Source: Chitinophagaceae bacterium DXS (GTDB lineage Bacteria; Bacteroidota; Bacteroidia; Chitinophagales; Chitinophagaceae). From it: a stretch of DNA of 64,000 bases. The notes under the pieces are model-generated. The model did not search any database, was not told the origin of the DNA, and saw only the letters and a program-made list of their open reading frames with translations. The stretch covers positions 1,324,621 to 1,388,620 of the forward strand of contig CP128386.1 of assembly GCA_030345135.1 (NCBI GenBank), given 5' to 3'. Both the position numbers and the translations under genes were made by a program. Below are positions 8,500-16,919 of the stretch, in pieces; positions within the stretch are counted from its first letter, which is position 1, and the number at the start of each line of letters is the position of its first letter.

Positions 8500-10932
8500 A
8501 TGAAAATACTGGTTGCCACAACCTCAATACTTGCGTTCATTACCTTAGGTGTAATAAATACCGGCGTGGCACAGCCTGCAGGCGCTGAAGTAGTGCAGCA
8601 TTTCTGGCTTTGGTCATTTCTCGGAAGACTGCATCCAATGATAGTGCACTTTCCTGTCGGGATATTAATAGCTGCTTTATTAATGGAAGTCATCGAGTGG
8701 AGATGGAAGAATAACAATTTTAACTCAGCCATCAAAGTATTGGTTTGTATTGGCGCGATATCGGCGGTGTTTTCTGTTGTTTTCGGCCTGCTCTTGTCCA
8801 ATACTGAAGAATATGGCAGTGACATCCTCGGCATACATCAGTGGACAGGTATTGCAACAATGGTGCTTGGGCTTTGTTCGGCTTATATGTATCTGAAGGG
8901 CTCCCGCCGCATGCAAGTGGCATTACTCACACTGACAGTTATTGGAGTTACAATTGCAGGACATTACGGTGCCGGCTTGACGCATGGTGAAGATTATCTT
9001 ACCAGCGTATTGCCTGCAGAGGATGTATTGCCTGAAAAGGACAATCCTGTTTTTGCACTGGCAAGCCAAAAAGAACCCTTGACCGAAAGCCAGGTTCAGG
9101 ACCTGAATGTGCAGGTGCGCACCATTCTTGCGCATAACTGTTATAGCTGTCATGGTTCAACAAAGGTTAAAGGAGAACTCCGGTTAGACACGAAGGATTT
9201 GATCATGAAAGGAGGAGAGCATGGTGCAGTTGTTGTTCCGGGGCATCCTGAGAAAAGCGAAATGATCAGGCGCATATCTCTTCCGCGCAGCGAAAAAAAA
9301 TCCATGCCCACAAAAGGGAAGGGACTTACAAAAGATGAGATTGCAGTGCTTGCATTTTGGATAAAGCAAGGTGCACCATGGCCCGCAGGAAAGGAAAAAA
9401 GCCTGTATCGCGTAGCAGACCTCGCACCGCGAAGTCCTGCAGTTCCTGCGGCAAAAGGCGATCTTACACAACCGATAGACTTATTTGTTGACGCTTATTT
9501 TAAAAAGAAAAATATTCAATGGCAACAACCTGTAGATGATCGCACATATATAAGAAGGGTGTTCCTGGATGTTACAGGACTGTTGCCAACTGCGAATGAC
9601 ATAGATGCCTTCATGCAGGATAGAAGAGCAGATAAACGTTCGCAACTGGTGCAACGGTTATTGCAGCAAAATGAAGCTTATGCGCAACACTGGCTTACTT
9701 TCTGGAACGATGCATTGCGTAATGATTACTCCGGTACAGGATATATTACCGGTGGACGGTTTGATATAACGCAATGGTTATACACATCTCTTATTGCCAA
9801 CAAGCCTTACGATGTTTTTGTAAAAGAACTGATCAATCCGGCAAAACAATCTGAAGGTTTTATTCGTGGCATTCAATGGCGCGGTACAATCAATGCCAGT
9901 CAGCGGACAGAAATGCAGGCTGCTCAAAATGTGGCTCAGGTATTTATGGGATTAAACCTTAAGTGCGCTTCCTGTCACGATAGTTTTATAAGCGACTGGA
10001 AGCTGGATGATGCCTATTCCTTCGCGAACATTTTTGCTGATAGTACACTTGAAATCAATCGCTGTGATGTGCCTACGGGACGCATGGCAGGAACCCGTGT
10101 GCTTTACAGCGAATTGGGGAATGTTGATGCTAAAGCTAAAAAGCAGGAACGCCTGAAACAACTTGCAGATGTACTCGTGCAGCCTAAAGATGGCCGTTTG
10201 TACAGAACGCTTGTCAATCGCATATGGGCGCAGGTGATGGGCAGAGGCATTGTAGAACCTGTTGATGCGATGGACAATGAACCATGGAGCCAGGATCTGC
10301 TTGACTGGATGGCTTCAGATTTTGTAGCCAATGGTTGTGATATTAAAAAACTGCTTTACCAGGTGCTTATATCGCGCACTTATCAATTACCCTCTCAAAG
10401 TGTAAAAGAGCCGGATCAGATAATTGCACCGGCCTATGTATTTAAAGGGATGATGCGTCGCCGCTTAACTGCAGAAGAGTTTTCTGATGCAGTTAGTGAA
10501 ACCATTCAGCCTATATTTCCTGATAGTGCTGTTGTATATAAGTTGTTTCCGAATTCTGTTAAACAATCAATGCATTTTCCACGTGCCGCGTTTGTCATGA
10601 ACAACGCTTTCCTTACAGCATTGGGCAGGCCAAACAGGGAAACCGTTTCAACCAGCCGCGCTTCGCAGGCAAGTTTGCTGCAGGCGCTGGAACTAACAAA
10701 CGGCACTTTGTTTAATAAGGCCATGGAACGAGGGGCAGAGAGATTGCAACAAAAATATCCTGATGCAAAAACAATGATCCAGGAGGTATATAAGAGCACG
10801 CTGGGCCGCTCGCCAACAAACGATGAGCAGGCCGTAGCATACAAAATGCTGGGTGATAAACCTGGTAAGGATGCCATTCAGGATTTTGTTTGGACGATGA
10901 CATTGCATCCGGAGTTTCAACTCATTTATTAA
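8500..10932 (+). CDS. DUF2231/PSCyt1/DUF1549/DUF1553 membrane c-type cytochrome
   Basis: 810 residues from the ATG at 8500 (a TTG at 8494 is in frame but adds only two residues). After a signal-like N-terminus come about four membrane helices with the HPMIVHFP motif of DUF2231. Then comes a cytochrome-like domain with CYSCH at 214-218, PSCyt1 type, and the long DUF1549/DUF1553 region, with a second CASCH haem-binding motif at 489-493. This architecture is best known from Planctomycetes and also occurs in Bacteroidota. Its substrate is not established; a role in oxidation of complex organics with the DUF1501 partner downstream is inferred. The stop codon TAA lies inside the first unit of a TTGAAAA repeat array. 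Confidence 0.88.
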   Translation: MKILVATTSILAFITLGVINTGVAQPAGAEVVQHFWLWSFLGRLHPMIVHFPVGILIAALLMEVIEWRWKNNNFNSAIKVLVCIGAISAVFSVVFGLLLSNTEEYGSDILGIHQWTGIATMVLGLCSAYMYLKGSRRMQVALLTLTVIGVTIAGHYGAGLTHGEDYLTSVLPAEDVLPEKDNPVFALASQKEPLTESQVQDLNVQVRTILAHNCYSCHGSTKVKGELRLDTKDLIMKGGEHGAVVVPGHPEKSEMIRRISLPRSEKKSMPTKGKGLTKDEIAVLAFWIKQGAPWPAGKEKSLYRVADLAPRSPAVPAAKGDLTQPIDLFVDAYFKKKNIQWQQPVDDRTYIRRVFLDVTGLLPTANDIDAFMQDRRADKRSQLVQRLLQQNEAYAQHWLTFWNDALRNDYSGTGYITGGRFDITQWLYTSLIANKPYDVFVKELINPAKQSEGFIRGIQWRGTINASQRTEMQAAQNVAQVFMGLNLKCASCHDSFISDWKLDDAYSFANIFADSTLEINRCDVPTGRMAGTRVLYSELGNVDAKAKKQERLKQLADVLVQPKDGRLYRTLVNRIWAQVMGRGIVEPVDAMDNEPWSQDLLDWMASDFVANGCDIKKLLYQVLISRTYQLPSQSVKEPDQIIAPAYVFKGMMRRRLTAEEFSDAVSETIQPIFPDSAVVYKLFPNSVKQSMHFPRAAFVMNNAFLTALGRPNRETVSTSRASQASLLQALELTNGTLFNKAMERGAERLQQKYPDAKTMIQEVYKSTLGRSPTNDEQAVAYKMLGDKPGKDAIQDFVWTMTLHPEFQLIY

Positions 10933-11165
10933 TTGAAAATTGAATGTTGAAAATTGAAAATGATGGGAGAATGTGCGAATGTGCGAATGTGCAGATTGAT
11001 GTAATTGAAAATTGAAAGTTGACAATTGAAAATGATCGCGAATGTGCAAATGTGCGAATGTGTAGATTGATGTAATTGAAAATTGAAAGTTGATAATTGA
11101 TGTGATGTGCGGATGTGCGGATTGATGTGATTGAAATGGGAAGTTGATAATTGAAAATGTGTGGA
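10933..11165. repeat. degenerate ATTGAAA and GCGAATGT tandem arrays after the DUF1553 stop
   Basis: Starting at the stop codon, units of the form ATTGAAA (period 7) alternate with GCGAATGT (period 8): two or three rounds of 'TTGAAAATTGAAA...GTGCGAATGTGC...GATGTAATTGAAA' with drift. The composition is nearly free of C on the plus strand. The gap to the next gene is ~548 bp and has no credible gene; its right part has a CCCTGAAGGGGCG element and another array. Confidence 0.85.
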
Positions 11166-11229
11166 TAGCAAATTGGATAAATTGATGACTGGAAGTTGGC
11201 TAAGCATTTAGGTAATCGTTCACTTACGT

Positions 11230-11320
11230 TCAAGCCCTGAAGGGGCGCTGGCATTAGGGCAGGGCAACGCCCTGTCAAAAATAACAAACGGTGGTTAAAG
11301 CCCTGTAAGGGCGCAAGCAG
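11230..11320. repeat. GCCCTGAAGGGGCG palindromic element, two copies
   Basis: Two related GC-rich blocks, AAGCCCTGAAGGGGCGC at 11231-11247 and AAAGCCCTGTAAGGGCGC at about 11297-11314, flank a perfect inverted repeat CAGGGC-AAC-GCCCTG near 11261-11275. Such CCCTGAAGGGCG words are common dispersed elements in Bacteroidota intergenic DNA. They could fold as paired hairpins in RNA. No transposase is nearby. Confidence 0.5.
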
Positions 11321-11431
11321 ATAAAAATATGCCAATCAATTTTATCGAAGTGAATGAGCCCTTAAATGAAAAAGAATCCTGCGCTTTTAATACGCGGGGA
11401 GAATGGTATTGATATGTTACGAATTTTAAAA

Positions 11432-11471
11432 TTAAAAGCTGAAAGCTGAGAGCTGACGGCTGAAGGCTAAA
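11432..11471. repeat. AAGCTGA-type heptamer array upstream of the DUF1501 gene
   Basis: Five imperfect units (AAGCTGA, AAGCTGA, GAGCTGA, CGGCTGA, AGGCTAA) end 10 bp before the DUF1501 start codon. The complement of this word (AGCTATCAGC) follows the stop codons of the SusD and fucosidase genes. Confidence 0.7.
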
Positions 11472-11480
11472 TTCTTCACC

Positions 11481-12911
11481 ATGCAACGAAACTGGAACAG
11501 AAGAGAATTTCTAAAGACAACAAGTGCAGCTACACTGGCTGCGATGGCAGCGGGGGCACCGGTGGCAAGCCTGTTGTCAGGTTGCGGCAAAGGCAGGCCC
11601 GTGGCAACTGCGGATACAGTGATATTGCTGTGGATGGCTGGCGGTATGGCACACACGGAAACTTTCGATCCTAAAAAATATACACCGTTTGAAAAAGGTA
11701 TGCAGGGTGATAGGGTTTTGAGCACATTCAAATCAATGCCGACAGCTTTAGACGGGGTTTACTTTTCCGAGGGATTACAATCCATTGGAAAGGTTATGGA
11801 TAAAGGAACGCTGATCCGTTCTTATGTTGCAGCTGACATGGGGCATATACTCCATTCCCGTCATCAATATCACTGGCATACATGTTATGAACCTCCACAG
11901 ACTGTTGCCGCCCCGCATCTGGGTGCCTGGATTGCAAAAGAGCTTGGTCCAAAAAATCCGGTGATTCCGGCGTTCATAGATATTGGTCAGCGTTTTACAG
12001 TAGGGGAGGCTGAAGAGTTGAAAGCCTTTCATACTGCGGGTTTTCTTGGCAATGAGTATGGCCCCTTTTTTATTCCCGATCCCAGCCAGGGACTGGAAAG
12101 TGTGCGTCCTCCTGTTGGAATGGATGCAAAGCGATTTGAAAGACGTAATCAATTATACAATGAACTCATCAATAAAAGCCCCTTTGCAGATCATGGAAGT
12201 GATTACCAGAAAGAGTCCATAAAACGCTCTATGGAGCAGGCTTACAGGTTGCTTAATTCGCCCGAGCAAAAAGCGTTTGATCTTAGTCTTGAACCCAAAG
12301 AGATCTATGATATTTATAACACGGGTCGCTTTGGATTGGGTTGCCTGCTTGCAAGAAGGCTGACAGAGCAAGGCGCTCGCTTTATTAGTGTGACTACTGA
12401 ATACGAACCTTTCATGGGTTGGGATACACATGAGAATGGCCACACACGCGCAGAAGGAATGAAGAAAATGATTGATGGACCCATCTCTCAGTTGATCAAG
12501 GATCTTGATAAGACCGGTCACCTTGACCGGACTATTGTAATACTTGCGAGCGAATTTAGCCGTGATATGATGGTAGAAGGCCGTCCTGATGCCAAAGTAC
12601 AGGAGCAGGTCAATCAGCCGGATGTATTAAGTGAATTGAAATTCTACGGTATGCACCGGCATTTTACGGATGGATGCTCTATACTGATGTTTGGAGGTGG
12701 TATAAAGAAAGGGTTTGTCTACGGCAAAACTGCAGATGAACGTCCATGTAAGAGTGTTGAGAATCCGATTAAGATAGACCAGGTTCATCAAACAATCTAT
12801 CATGCCCTGGGTATTCCTGAAGATACACAATACGAAGTGGAAAAGCGTCCATTCTATACAACGCCAGACGGGAAGGGTAAGGCTGTTATGGATTTGCTGA
12901 AATCAGCTTAA
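11481..12911 (+). CDS. DUF1501 domain protein (sulfatase/alkaline-phosphatase-like fold), exported
   Basis: 476 residues. The N-terminus carries a Tat-type motif NRREFLK followed by a hydrophobic stretch and LLSGC, so export as a Tat substrate and possibly a lipoprotein is likely. The body matches DUF1501, with MAGGMAHTETFDP near the N-terminus and the GWDTHENGH metal-site-like motif around residue 312. DUF1501 proteins are regularly encoded next to DUF1549/DUF1553 cytochromes, as here, and the two are assumed to act together in the periplasm; the reaction is unknown. The stop TAA is part of an AGCTTAAAGC array. Confidence 0.88.
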   Translation: MQRNWNRREFLKTTSAATLAAMAAGAPVASLLSGCGKGRPVATADTVILLWMAGGMAHTETFDPKKYTPFEKGMQGDRVLSTFKSMPTALDGVYFSEGLQSIGKVMDKGTLIRSYVAADMGHILHSRHQYHWHTCYEPPQTVAAPHLGAWIAKELGPKNPVIPAFIDIGQRFTVGEAEELKAFHTAGFLGNEYGPFFIPDPSQGLESVRPPVGMDAKRFERRNQLYNELINKSPFADHGSDYQKESIKRSMEQAYRLLNSPEQKAFDLSLEPKEIYDIYNTGRFGLGCLLARRLTEQGARFISVTTEYEPFMGWDTHENGHTRAEGMKKMIDGPISQLIKDLDKTGHLDRTIVILASEFSRDMMVEGRPDAKVQEQVNQPDVLSELKFYGMHRHFTDGCSILMFGGGIKKGFVYGKTADERPCKSVENPIKIDQVHQTIYHALGIPEDTQYEVEKRPFYTTPDGKGKAVMDLLKSA

Positions 12912-12936
12912 AGCTTAGAGCCTAAAGCCTAAAACT
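12908..12936. repeat. AGCTTAA heptamer array overlapping the DUF1501 stop codon
   Basis: Units AGCTTAA, AGCTTAG, AGCCTAA, AGCCTAA, AAC: the TAA stop codon of the gene is inside the first unit. The rest of the ~410-bp gap to the EamA gene (12937-13267) shows no gene; only a promoter-like box near 13210 stands out there. Confidence 0.75.
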
Positions 12937-13177
12937 TTGGTACACCTGGTAGTTTGTTTGTGTTCGATAAGAGTGCCTGTTGTAAGAAAGTTCTTTACAG
13001 ATTCTTCATCGTCTTTTTATCAATATTATCGTCAATCCTAAACCCTTTTATCTCCTCAATATTCTGCGTAATTATAGTAAAAATGTGAACTTAGTCATAA
13101 CTACAATCCAGGTACATTAAATCACCTTCTGTATCTTGTAGCTTTCGAAATCGAAACTAACGGGTGCGGGGTTTGTA

Positions 13178-13215
13178 TTGCGTTGCGGCACTCTTTTTCA
13201 ATTGCCGTACTTTTG
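13178..13215 (+). promoter_or_regulatory. Bacteroidota-type promoter for the EamA gene
   Basis: TACTTTTG at 13208-13215 matches the TAnnTTTG -7 consensus, with TTG boxes at 13178 and 13183 as possible -33 elements 22-27 bp upstream. Transcription would begin near 13221, leaving a ~100-nt leader. Confidence 0.45.
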
Positions 13216-13267
13216 CCGGCAAAGACAGCGTAGAGCGTGTAATGAGCAACTTATATACCTACGGGTT

Positions 13268-13318
13268 ATAAGTCACCGTAAACAACGTATAACGTACAAC
13301 TTATAACGTACAACTCCT
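13268..13318. repeat. GTACAAC heptamer array in the EamA leader
   Basis: Units GTAAACAAC, GTATAAC, GTACAAC, TTATAAC, GTACAAC with period 7, ending 4-5 bp before the GTG start. The complementary word GTTGTACGTTGTAAG follows the DUF1080 stop at 21278. Confidence 0.75.
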
Positions 13319-13321
13319 GGC

Positions 13322-14224
13322 GTGAATAAACAATTGATTAAAGGCTCCGCCCTTGTTGCTTTAGGTGCAGCCTGTTATGGCGTGTTGGCAACATTTGTAA
13401 AAATGGCGTATGATCACGGCTTTACAACAGCCGAGATAACGACTGCTCAATCTTTGTTTGGTGTGATAGGTTTGTTTTTATTAAATGTGTTTTTTCGTGG
13501 AAAGAATGAACCTCAGTCAGTGACAAATAGAAAAAGCGTTTGGATGTTGGTATTGTGCGGAACATCCATGGGGCTAACCAGTATTTTTTACTATCTGTCA
13601 GTTAAATATATCGCAGTATCAATTGGTATTATTTTGTTGATGCAAACTGTCTGGATGGGCGTAGTGTTAGAGGCATTTTTGCAAAAGCGGTTTCCATCTG
13701 CCATAAAAATTATTGCTGCTTTAGTTATTCTTGTAGGGACGGCTTTAGCAGCCAACCTGGTAAATGTAAATGTAGTGCTTGATTGGCGCGGTGTTGCATT
13801 CGGTATACTTGCCGCAATATGCTACACAATCACACTTTATACAACAAATAGCATTGCATTGGAATTGCCTCCTCTAAAAAGAAGTTTATGGATATTGGTG
13901 GGGAGTCTTGCAATAATTGTGCTTGTATTCTTTCCTTCATTGCTGCAGAAGTTTGCTATTACTTCTTTGTGGACGTGGGGATTATTTCTTGCGGTGTTCG
14001 GTACAATCCTGCCTCCGTTGTTGTTAACCAAAGGCATGCCGCTTACAGGCATGGGATGGGGTACTATCATAGCCGCCATTGAAATTCCGGTTTCTGTGTT
14101 AATGGCGCACTGGTTGTTACATGAAGAAATTTCTGTTGCGCAGTGGCTCGGCATTGTTTTGATATTGGGTTCAATTGTGTTGATGAATTTATCTGCTTTA
14201 AAAATAAAGCGGCTGCAAGCATGA
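13322..14224 (+). CDS. EamA/DMT-family transporter
   Basis: 300 residues, ten predicted membrane helices in two EamA repeats: the first begins GSALVALGAACYGVLATFVK, the second GVAFGILAAICYTITLY. Length and the C-terminal EEISVAQWLGIVLILGSIVL block are typical of drug/metabolite transporters of the inner membrane. The substrate cannot be read from sequence. The start is GTG. The last codons form one arm of a hairpin that also lies at the end of the convergent aldolase gene. Confidence 0.88.
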   Translation: MNKQLIKGSALVALGAACYGVLATFVKMAYDHGFTTAEITTAQSLFGVIGLFLLNVFFRGKNEPQSVTNRKSVWMLVLCGTSMGLTSIFYYLSVKYIAVSIGIILLMQTVWMGVVLEAFLQKRFPSAIKIIAALVILVGTALAANLVNVNVVLDWRGVAFGILAAICYTITLYTTNSIALELPPLKRSLWILVGSLAIIVLVFFPSLLQKFAITSLWTWGLFLAVFGTILPPLLLTKGMPLTGMGWGTIIAAIEIPVSVLMAHWLLHEEISVAQWLGIVLILGSIVLMNLSALKIKRLQA

Positions 14225-14242
14225 AGCTTTCAGCCGCTTATT
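14203..14242 (-). terminator. hairpin between convergent EamA and aldolase genes
   Basis: AAGCGGCTG (14207-14215) pairs with CAGCCGCTT (14231-14239). On the minus strand a T-rich tract (TTTATTTTTAAA) follows, so it best serves the aldolase gene. The left arm overlaps the end of the EamA frame. Confidence 0.6.
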
Positions 14243-14258
14243 AAAGCGCTTTATATTC

Positions 14259-15332
14259 TCAGGCAACTGTTATCTGCTTTTCAAGATAAACGTCCTGTAT
14301 GTCCTGCAATAATTCAATGCCATCGTTGAAAGATCGTTGAAATGCTTTGCGTCCGGATATCAATCCCATGCCGCCTGCCCGCTTATTGATTATGGCTGTC
14401 AGCACTGCTTCTTTTGTATCGCTTTCTCCAGTAGAAGCTCCTCCCGAATTAATTAAACCTGCCCTGCCCATATAGCAATTAAGTACCTGGTATCTGCATA
14501 AGTCAATAGGATTGTCAGTTGCAAGTTGTGTATACATCCTTTCATCCAGTTTTCCATAACTGCTGCCGCCCATATTCAATGCCTTATAACCGCCGTTGAT
14601 GGTTGGTAGTTTTTGTTTGATGATATCAGCCTGTATGGTTACGCCCAGATGATTGGCTTGCCCTGTCAGGTCTGCGGATACATGATAGTCCTTGCCATCC
14701 TTTACAAAAGCACTATTACGCAGGTAGCACCAAAGTATGGTTGCCATACCAAGTTCGTGTGCTTCTTCAAAGGCCTTTGAAACTTCAATGATTTGCCTGT
14801 CACTTTCCTGCGAGCCAAAATAAATTGTAGCGCCCACGGCTGTAGCGCCTAAATTCCATGCATCCTTCACTGAGCCAAACATTACCTGGTCATGTTTATT
14901 GGGATAGGTGAGCAGTTCGTTATGATTAATCTTTACAATGAACGGAATTTTATGAGCGTATTTTCTTGCAATCATGGCCAGGCCGCCAAAGGTTGTTGCC
15001 ACTGCATTACAGCCACCTTCTATCGCCAGCTTAATAATGTTTTCGGGATCGAAGTACATTGGGTTGGGGGCAAATGATGCGCCGGCACTATGTTCTATGC
15101 CCTGATCAATTGGTAGTATGGACAAATATCCGGAGCCTTGCAATCTGCCATGATTAAACAGCGATGAAATACTTTTTAATGTTTGTATATTTCTATTGCT
15201 TTCTGCAAAAACAGTGTCCGTAAAATGCGGTGATGGCAAATGCAGCAAGTCTTTTTTTACGGTTGAAGATGTATAGGAAAGGAGTGCTTCGTTTTCTTTT
15301 CCTATCAGGTCAATCATTTGTTCGTAATTCAT
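14259..15332 (-). CDS. fbaB: class I fructose-bisphosphate aldolase (FbaB/DhnA type)
   Basis: 357 residues. Matches the FbaB family over its length: [18 protein letters not shown] near residue 70, the [14 protein letters not shown] turn, [21 protein letters not shown], and ADIIKQKLP, with the glycine-rich phosphate site INSGGASTG. It cleaves fructose-1,6-bisphosphate to dihydroxyacetone phosphate and glyceraldehyde-3-phosphate through a lysine Schiff base (known for the family). It is transcribed away from pfkB across a 193-bp gap, so the two consecutive glycolytic steps may share regulation. Confidence 0.92.
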   Translation of the reverse strand: MNYEQMIDLIGKENEALLSYTSSTVKKDLLHLPSPHFTDTVFAESNRNIQTLKSISSLFNHGRLQGSGYLSILPIDQGIEHSAGASFAPNPMYFDPENIIKLAIEGGCNAVATTFGGLAMIARKYAHKIPFIVKINHNELLTYPNKHDQVMFGSVKDAWNLGATAVGATIYFGSQESDRQIIEVSKAFEEAHELGMATILWCYLRNSAFVKDGKDYHVSADLTGQANHLGVTIQADIIKQKLPTINGGYKALNMGGSSYGKLDERMYTQLATDNPIDLCRYQVLNCYMGRAGLINSGGASTGESDTKEAVLTAIINKRAGGMGLISGRKAFQRSFNDGIELLQDIQDVYLEKQITVA

Positions 15333-15525
15333 AATTAAAAGATTAATTGCCGGTTATTAAAATGCTGATTCAGTATATAAAACATTAGTTAATATAGTTT
15401 GTTCGTTTTGCTGATTCTCAACTAAAATGTTTTTTTTATGTTATGAAAAAGGGATGAGATGTTGAAGATGCAACCGGGTAAGCGAACCTGAATTTACAAT
15501 TTTAACGGCTAAAGAAATACCTGTT

Positions 15526-16458
15526 ATGAAACATTCCATAGTCACAGTTACGTTTAACGCCGCCATAGACAAAAGCACAACCGTTGCCGGTATTGTGCCT
15601 GAGAAAAAACTACGTTGTGCAGATCCGTTATATGAAGCCGGTGGAGGCGGTATTAATGTTTCCAGGGCTATTAAAAAACTTGGGGGAAAATCCGCTGCTA
15701 TTTATCTTACCGGAGGCAGAAGCGGCGGTTTGCTGACTGAAATATTAGTCGACGAAGGCGTTCATTGCATACCGGTTGAAACACAACGTGAAACAAGAGA
15801 GAATTTTATTGTATTTGATAGCACAACTCAATTGCAATATCGTTTTGGAATGCCTGGAACGCTGATTGAAGATGATGAGTGGCAGGAATGTTTACAAATG
15901 GTGCGAACATTGCCTGATGTTGATTATATAGTCGCCAGTGGTAGTCTGCCTCCGGGTGTGCCCGTGGATATTTTTGCCAGAATAGCGTCTATCGCCAATA
16001 ATAAGGGAGCCCGGTGCATTGTTGATACGTCCGGAGAAGCTTTGGAAGCAGTTATTGAAGAAGGCGTGTTTTTGATAAAGCCAAACCTGCATGAGCTTGC
16101 GCAACTCGTAGGCAGGGAAGAATTGCAGATTGAGGATTTGAAAGCAGTAAGTCAGGCACTTGTTAGCAAGGGGTGCAGCGAAGTATTGGTGGTTTCCATG
16201 GGTGCGGCAGGAGCAATGCTTGTCACTGCAGATCAGATGCACAAGATAAGTGCGCCGCCTGTAAGGCGCAAAAGTACTGTTGGTGCCGGGGACAGTATGA
16301 TAGGAGGAATTGTATTTAAACTTGACGCTGGTGCAAGGGTTCTTGAAGCTGTTCAATATGGAGTGGCTTGTGGTACCGCTGCAACAATGAACGCCGGCAC
16401 TGCACTTTGCCGTTTGCAGGATGTGGAACAGTTGTTCAGGCAAATACAAACGTCTTGA
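15526..16458 (+). CDS. pfkB: 6-phosphofructokinase II (PfkB, ribokinase family)
   Basis: 310 residues, closely similar in wording to E. coli PfkB: KLRCADPLYEAGGGGINVSRAI at the substrate loop, YRFGMPG, ASGSLPPGV, CIVDTSGEAL, and the anion-hole/ATP motif STVGAGDSM with its catalytic aspartate. It phosphorylates fructose-6-phosphate to the bisphosphate, the substrate of the aldolase encoded back to back. 1-phosphofructokinase is the main alternative, but the GGGGINV and IVDTSGEAL blocks favour Pfk-2. The TGA stop is immediately followed by a GATGTAC repeat array. Confidence 0.9.
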   Translation: MKHSIVTVTFNAAIDKSTTVAGIVPEKKLRCADPLYEAGGGGINVSRAIKKLGGKSAAIYLTGGRSGGLLTEILVDEGVHCIPVETQRETRENFIVFDSTTQLQYRFGMPGTLIEDDEWQECLQMVRTLPDVDYIVASGSLPPGVPVDIFARIASIANNKGARCIVDTSGEALEAVIEEGVFLIKPNLHELAQLVGREELQIEDLKAVSQALVSKGCSEVLVVSMGAAGAMLVTADQMHKISAPPVRRKSTVGAGDSMIGGIVFKLDAGARVLEAVQYGVACGTAATMNAGTALCRLQDVEQLFRQIQTS

Positions 16459-16612
16459 GGATGTACGATGTACGATGTACGGTGTACGATGTTTGATGTA
16501 CGATGTGGGGGAGAGGAGTGAGGTGTAAGGTGTCAGGTTTCAGGTTTTAGGTATCAGGTTTGAGGTGTACAGGCTTGAGGTTTGAGGCAAGGTTTCTGGT
16601 GTTGAATATAAA
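16459..16612. repeat. GATGTAC and GGTGTCAGG tandem arrays after pfkB
   Basis: Directly after the TGA: GATGTAC repeated about six times with single changes, then about ten GAGGTGT/GGTTTCA/GGTATCA units. The remaining ~180 bp to the array of the next gene (16613-16795) hold nothing I can identify. Confidence 0.85.
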
Positions 16613-16795
16613 GAGAGGTTAAGTGGATGATTGGATGTAACACAAAGCCCACACCCGTAACCAAATTCCTGCAGTTGTATATTTTTCCTTCCTTTTCTAA
16701 AAATGATGGTTCAAGTCAAAAACAGTTGGTAAATCAGCCGGATTCTTGTAGTAACTGATTTAGACAAGAGCCTGACGAAACCTAATAAAAAGTAA

Positions 16796-16826
16796 AAGGG
16801 TGCAAATGATCATCATATGCACCCTT
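16796..16826 (-). terminator. hairpin terminator of the beta-barrel protein gene
   Basis: AAGGGTGCA (16796-16804) pairs with TGCACCCTT (16818-16826). On the minus strand a TTTTACTTTTT tract follows. It lies 85 bp beyond the gene's stop, after a GTAAGATA array. Confidence 0.65.
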
Positions 16827-16838
16827 CCTATTTTCCTA

Positions 16839-16919
16839 ACGTTCTTACTATCTTACTATCTTACTGTCTTACTATCTTACTATCTTACGGTCTTACATGT
16901 CTTACACGTCTTATTCTCT
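16839..16919. repeat. GTAAGATA octamer array at the beta-barrel gene stop
   Basis: On the minus strand the stop codon TAA opens the array: TAAGACGT, GTAAGACAT, GTAAGACC, then GTAAGATA/GTAAGACA about six times. A second array of this family, in the opposite orientation, is at 51203-51287. Confidence 0.85.

Noticed and set aside
10693-11335. Several minus-strand frames rich in FQLSTFNFQLH and similar
   Set aside because: They are translations of the ATTGAAA/GCGAATGT arrays, not proteins.
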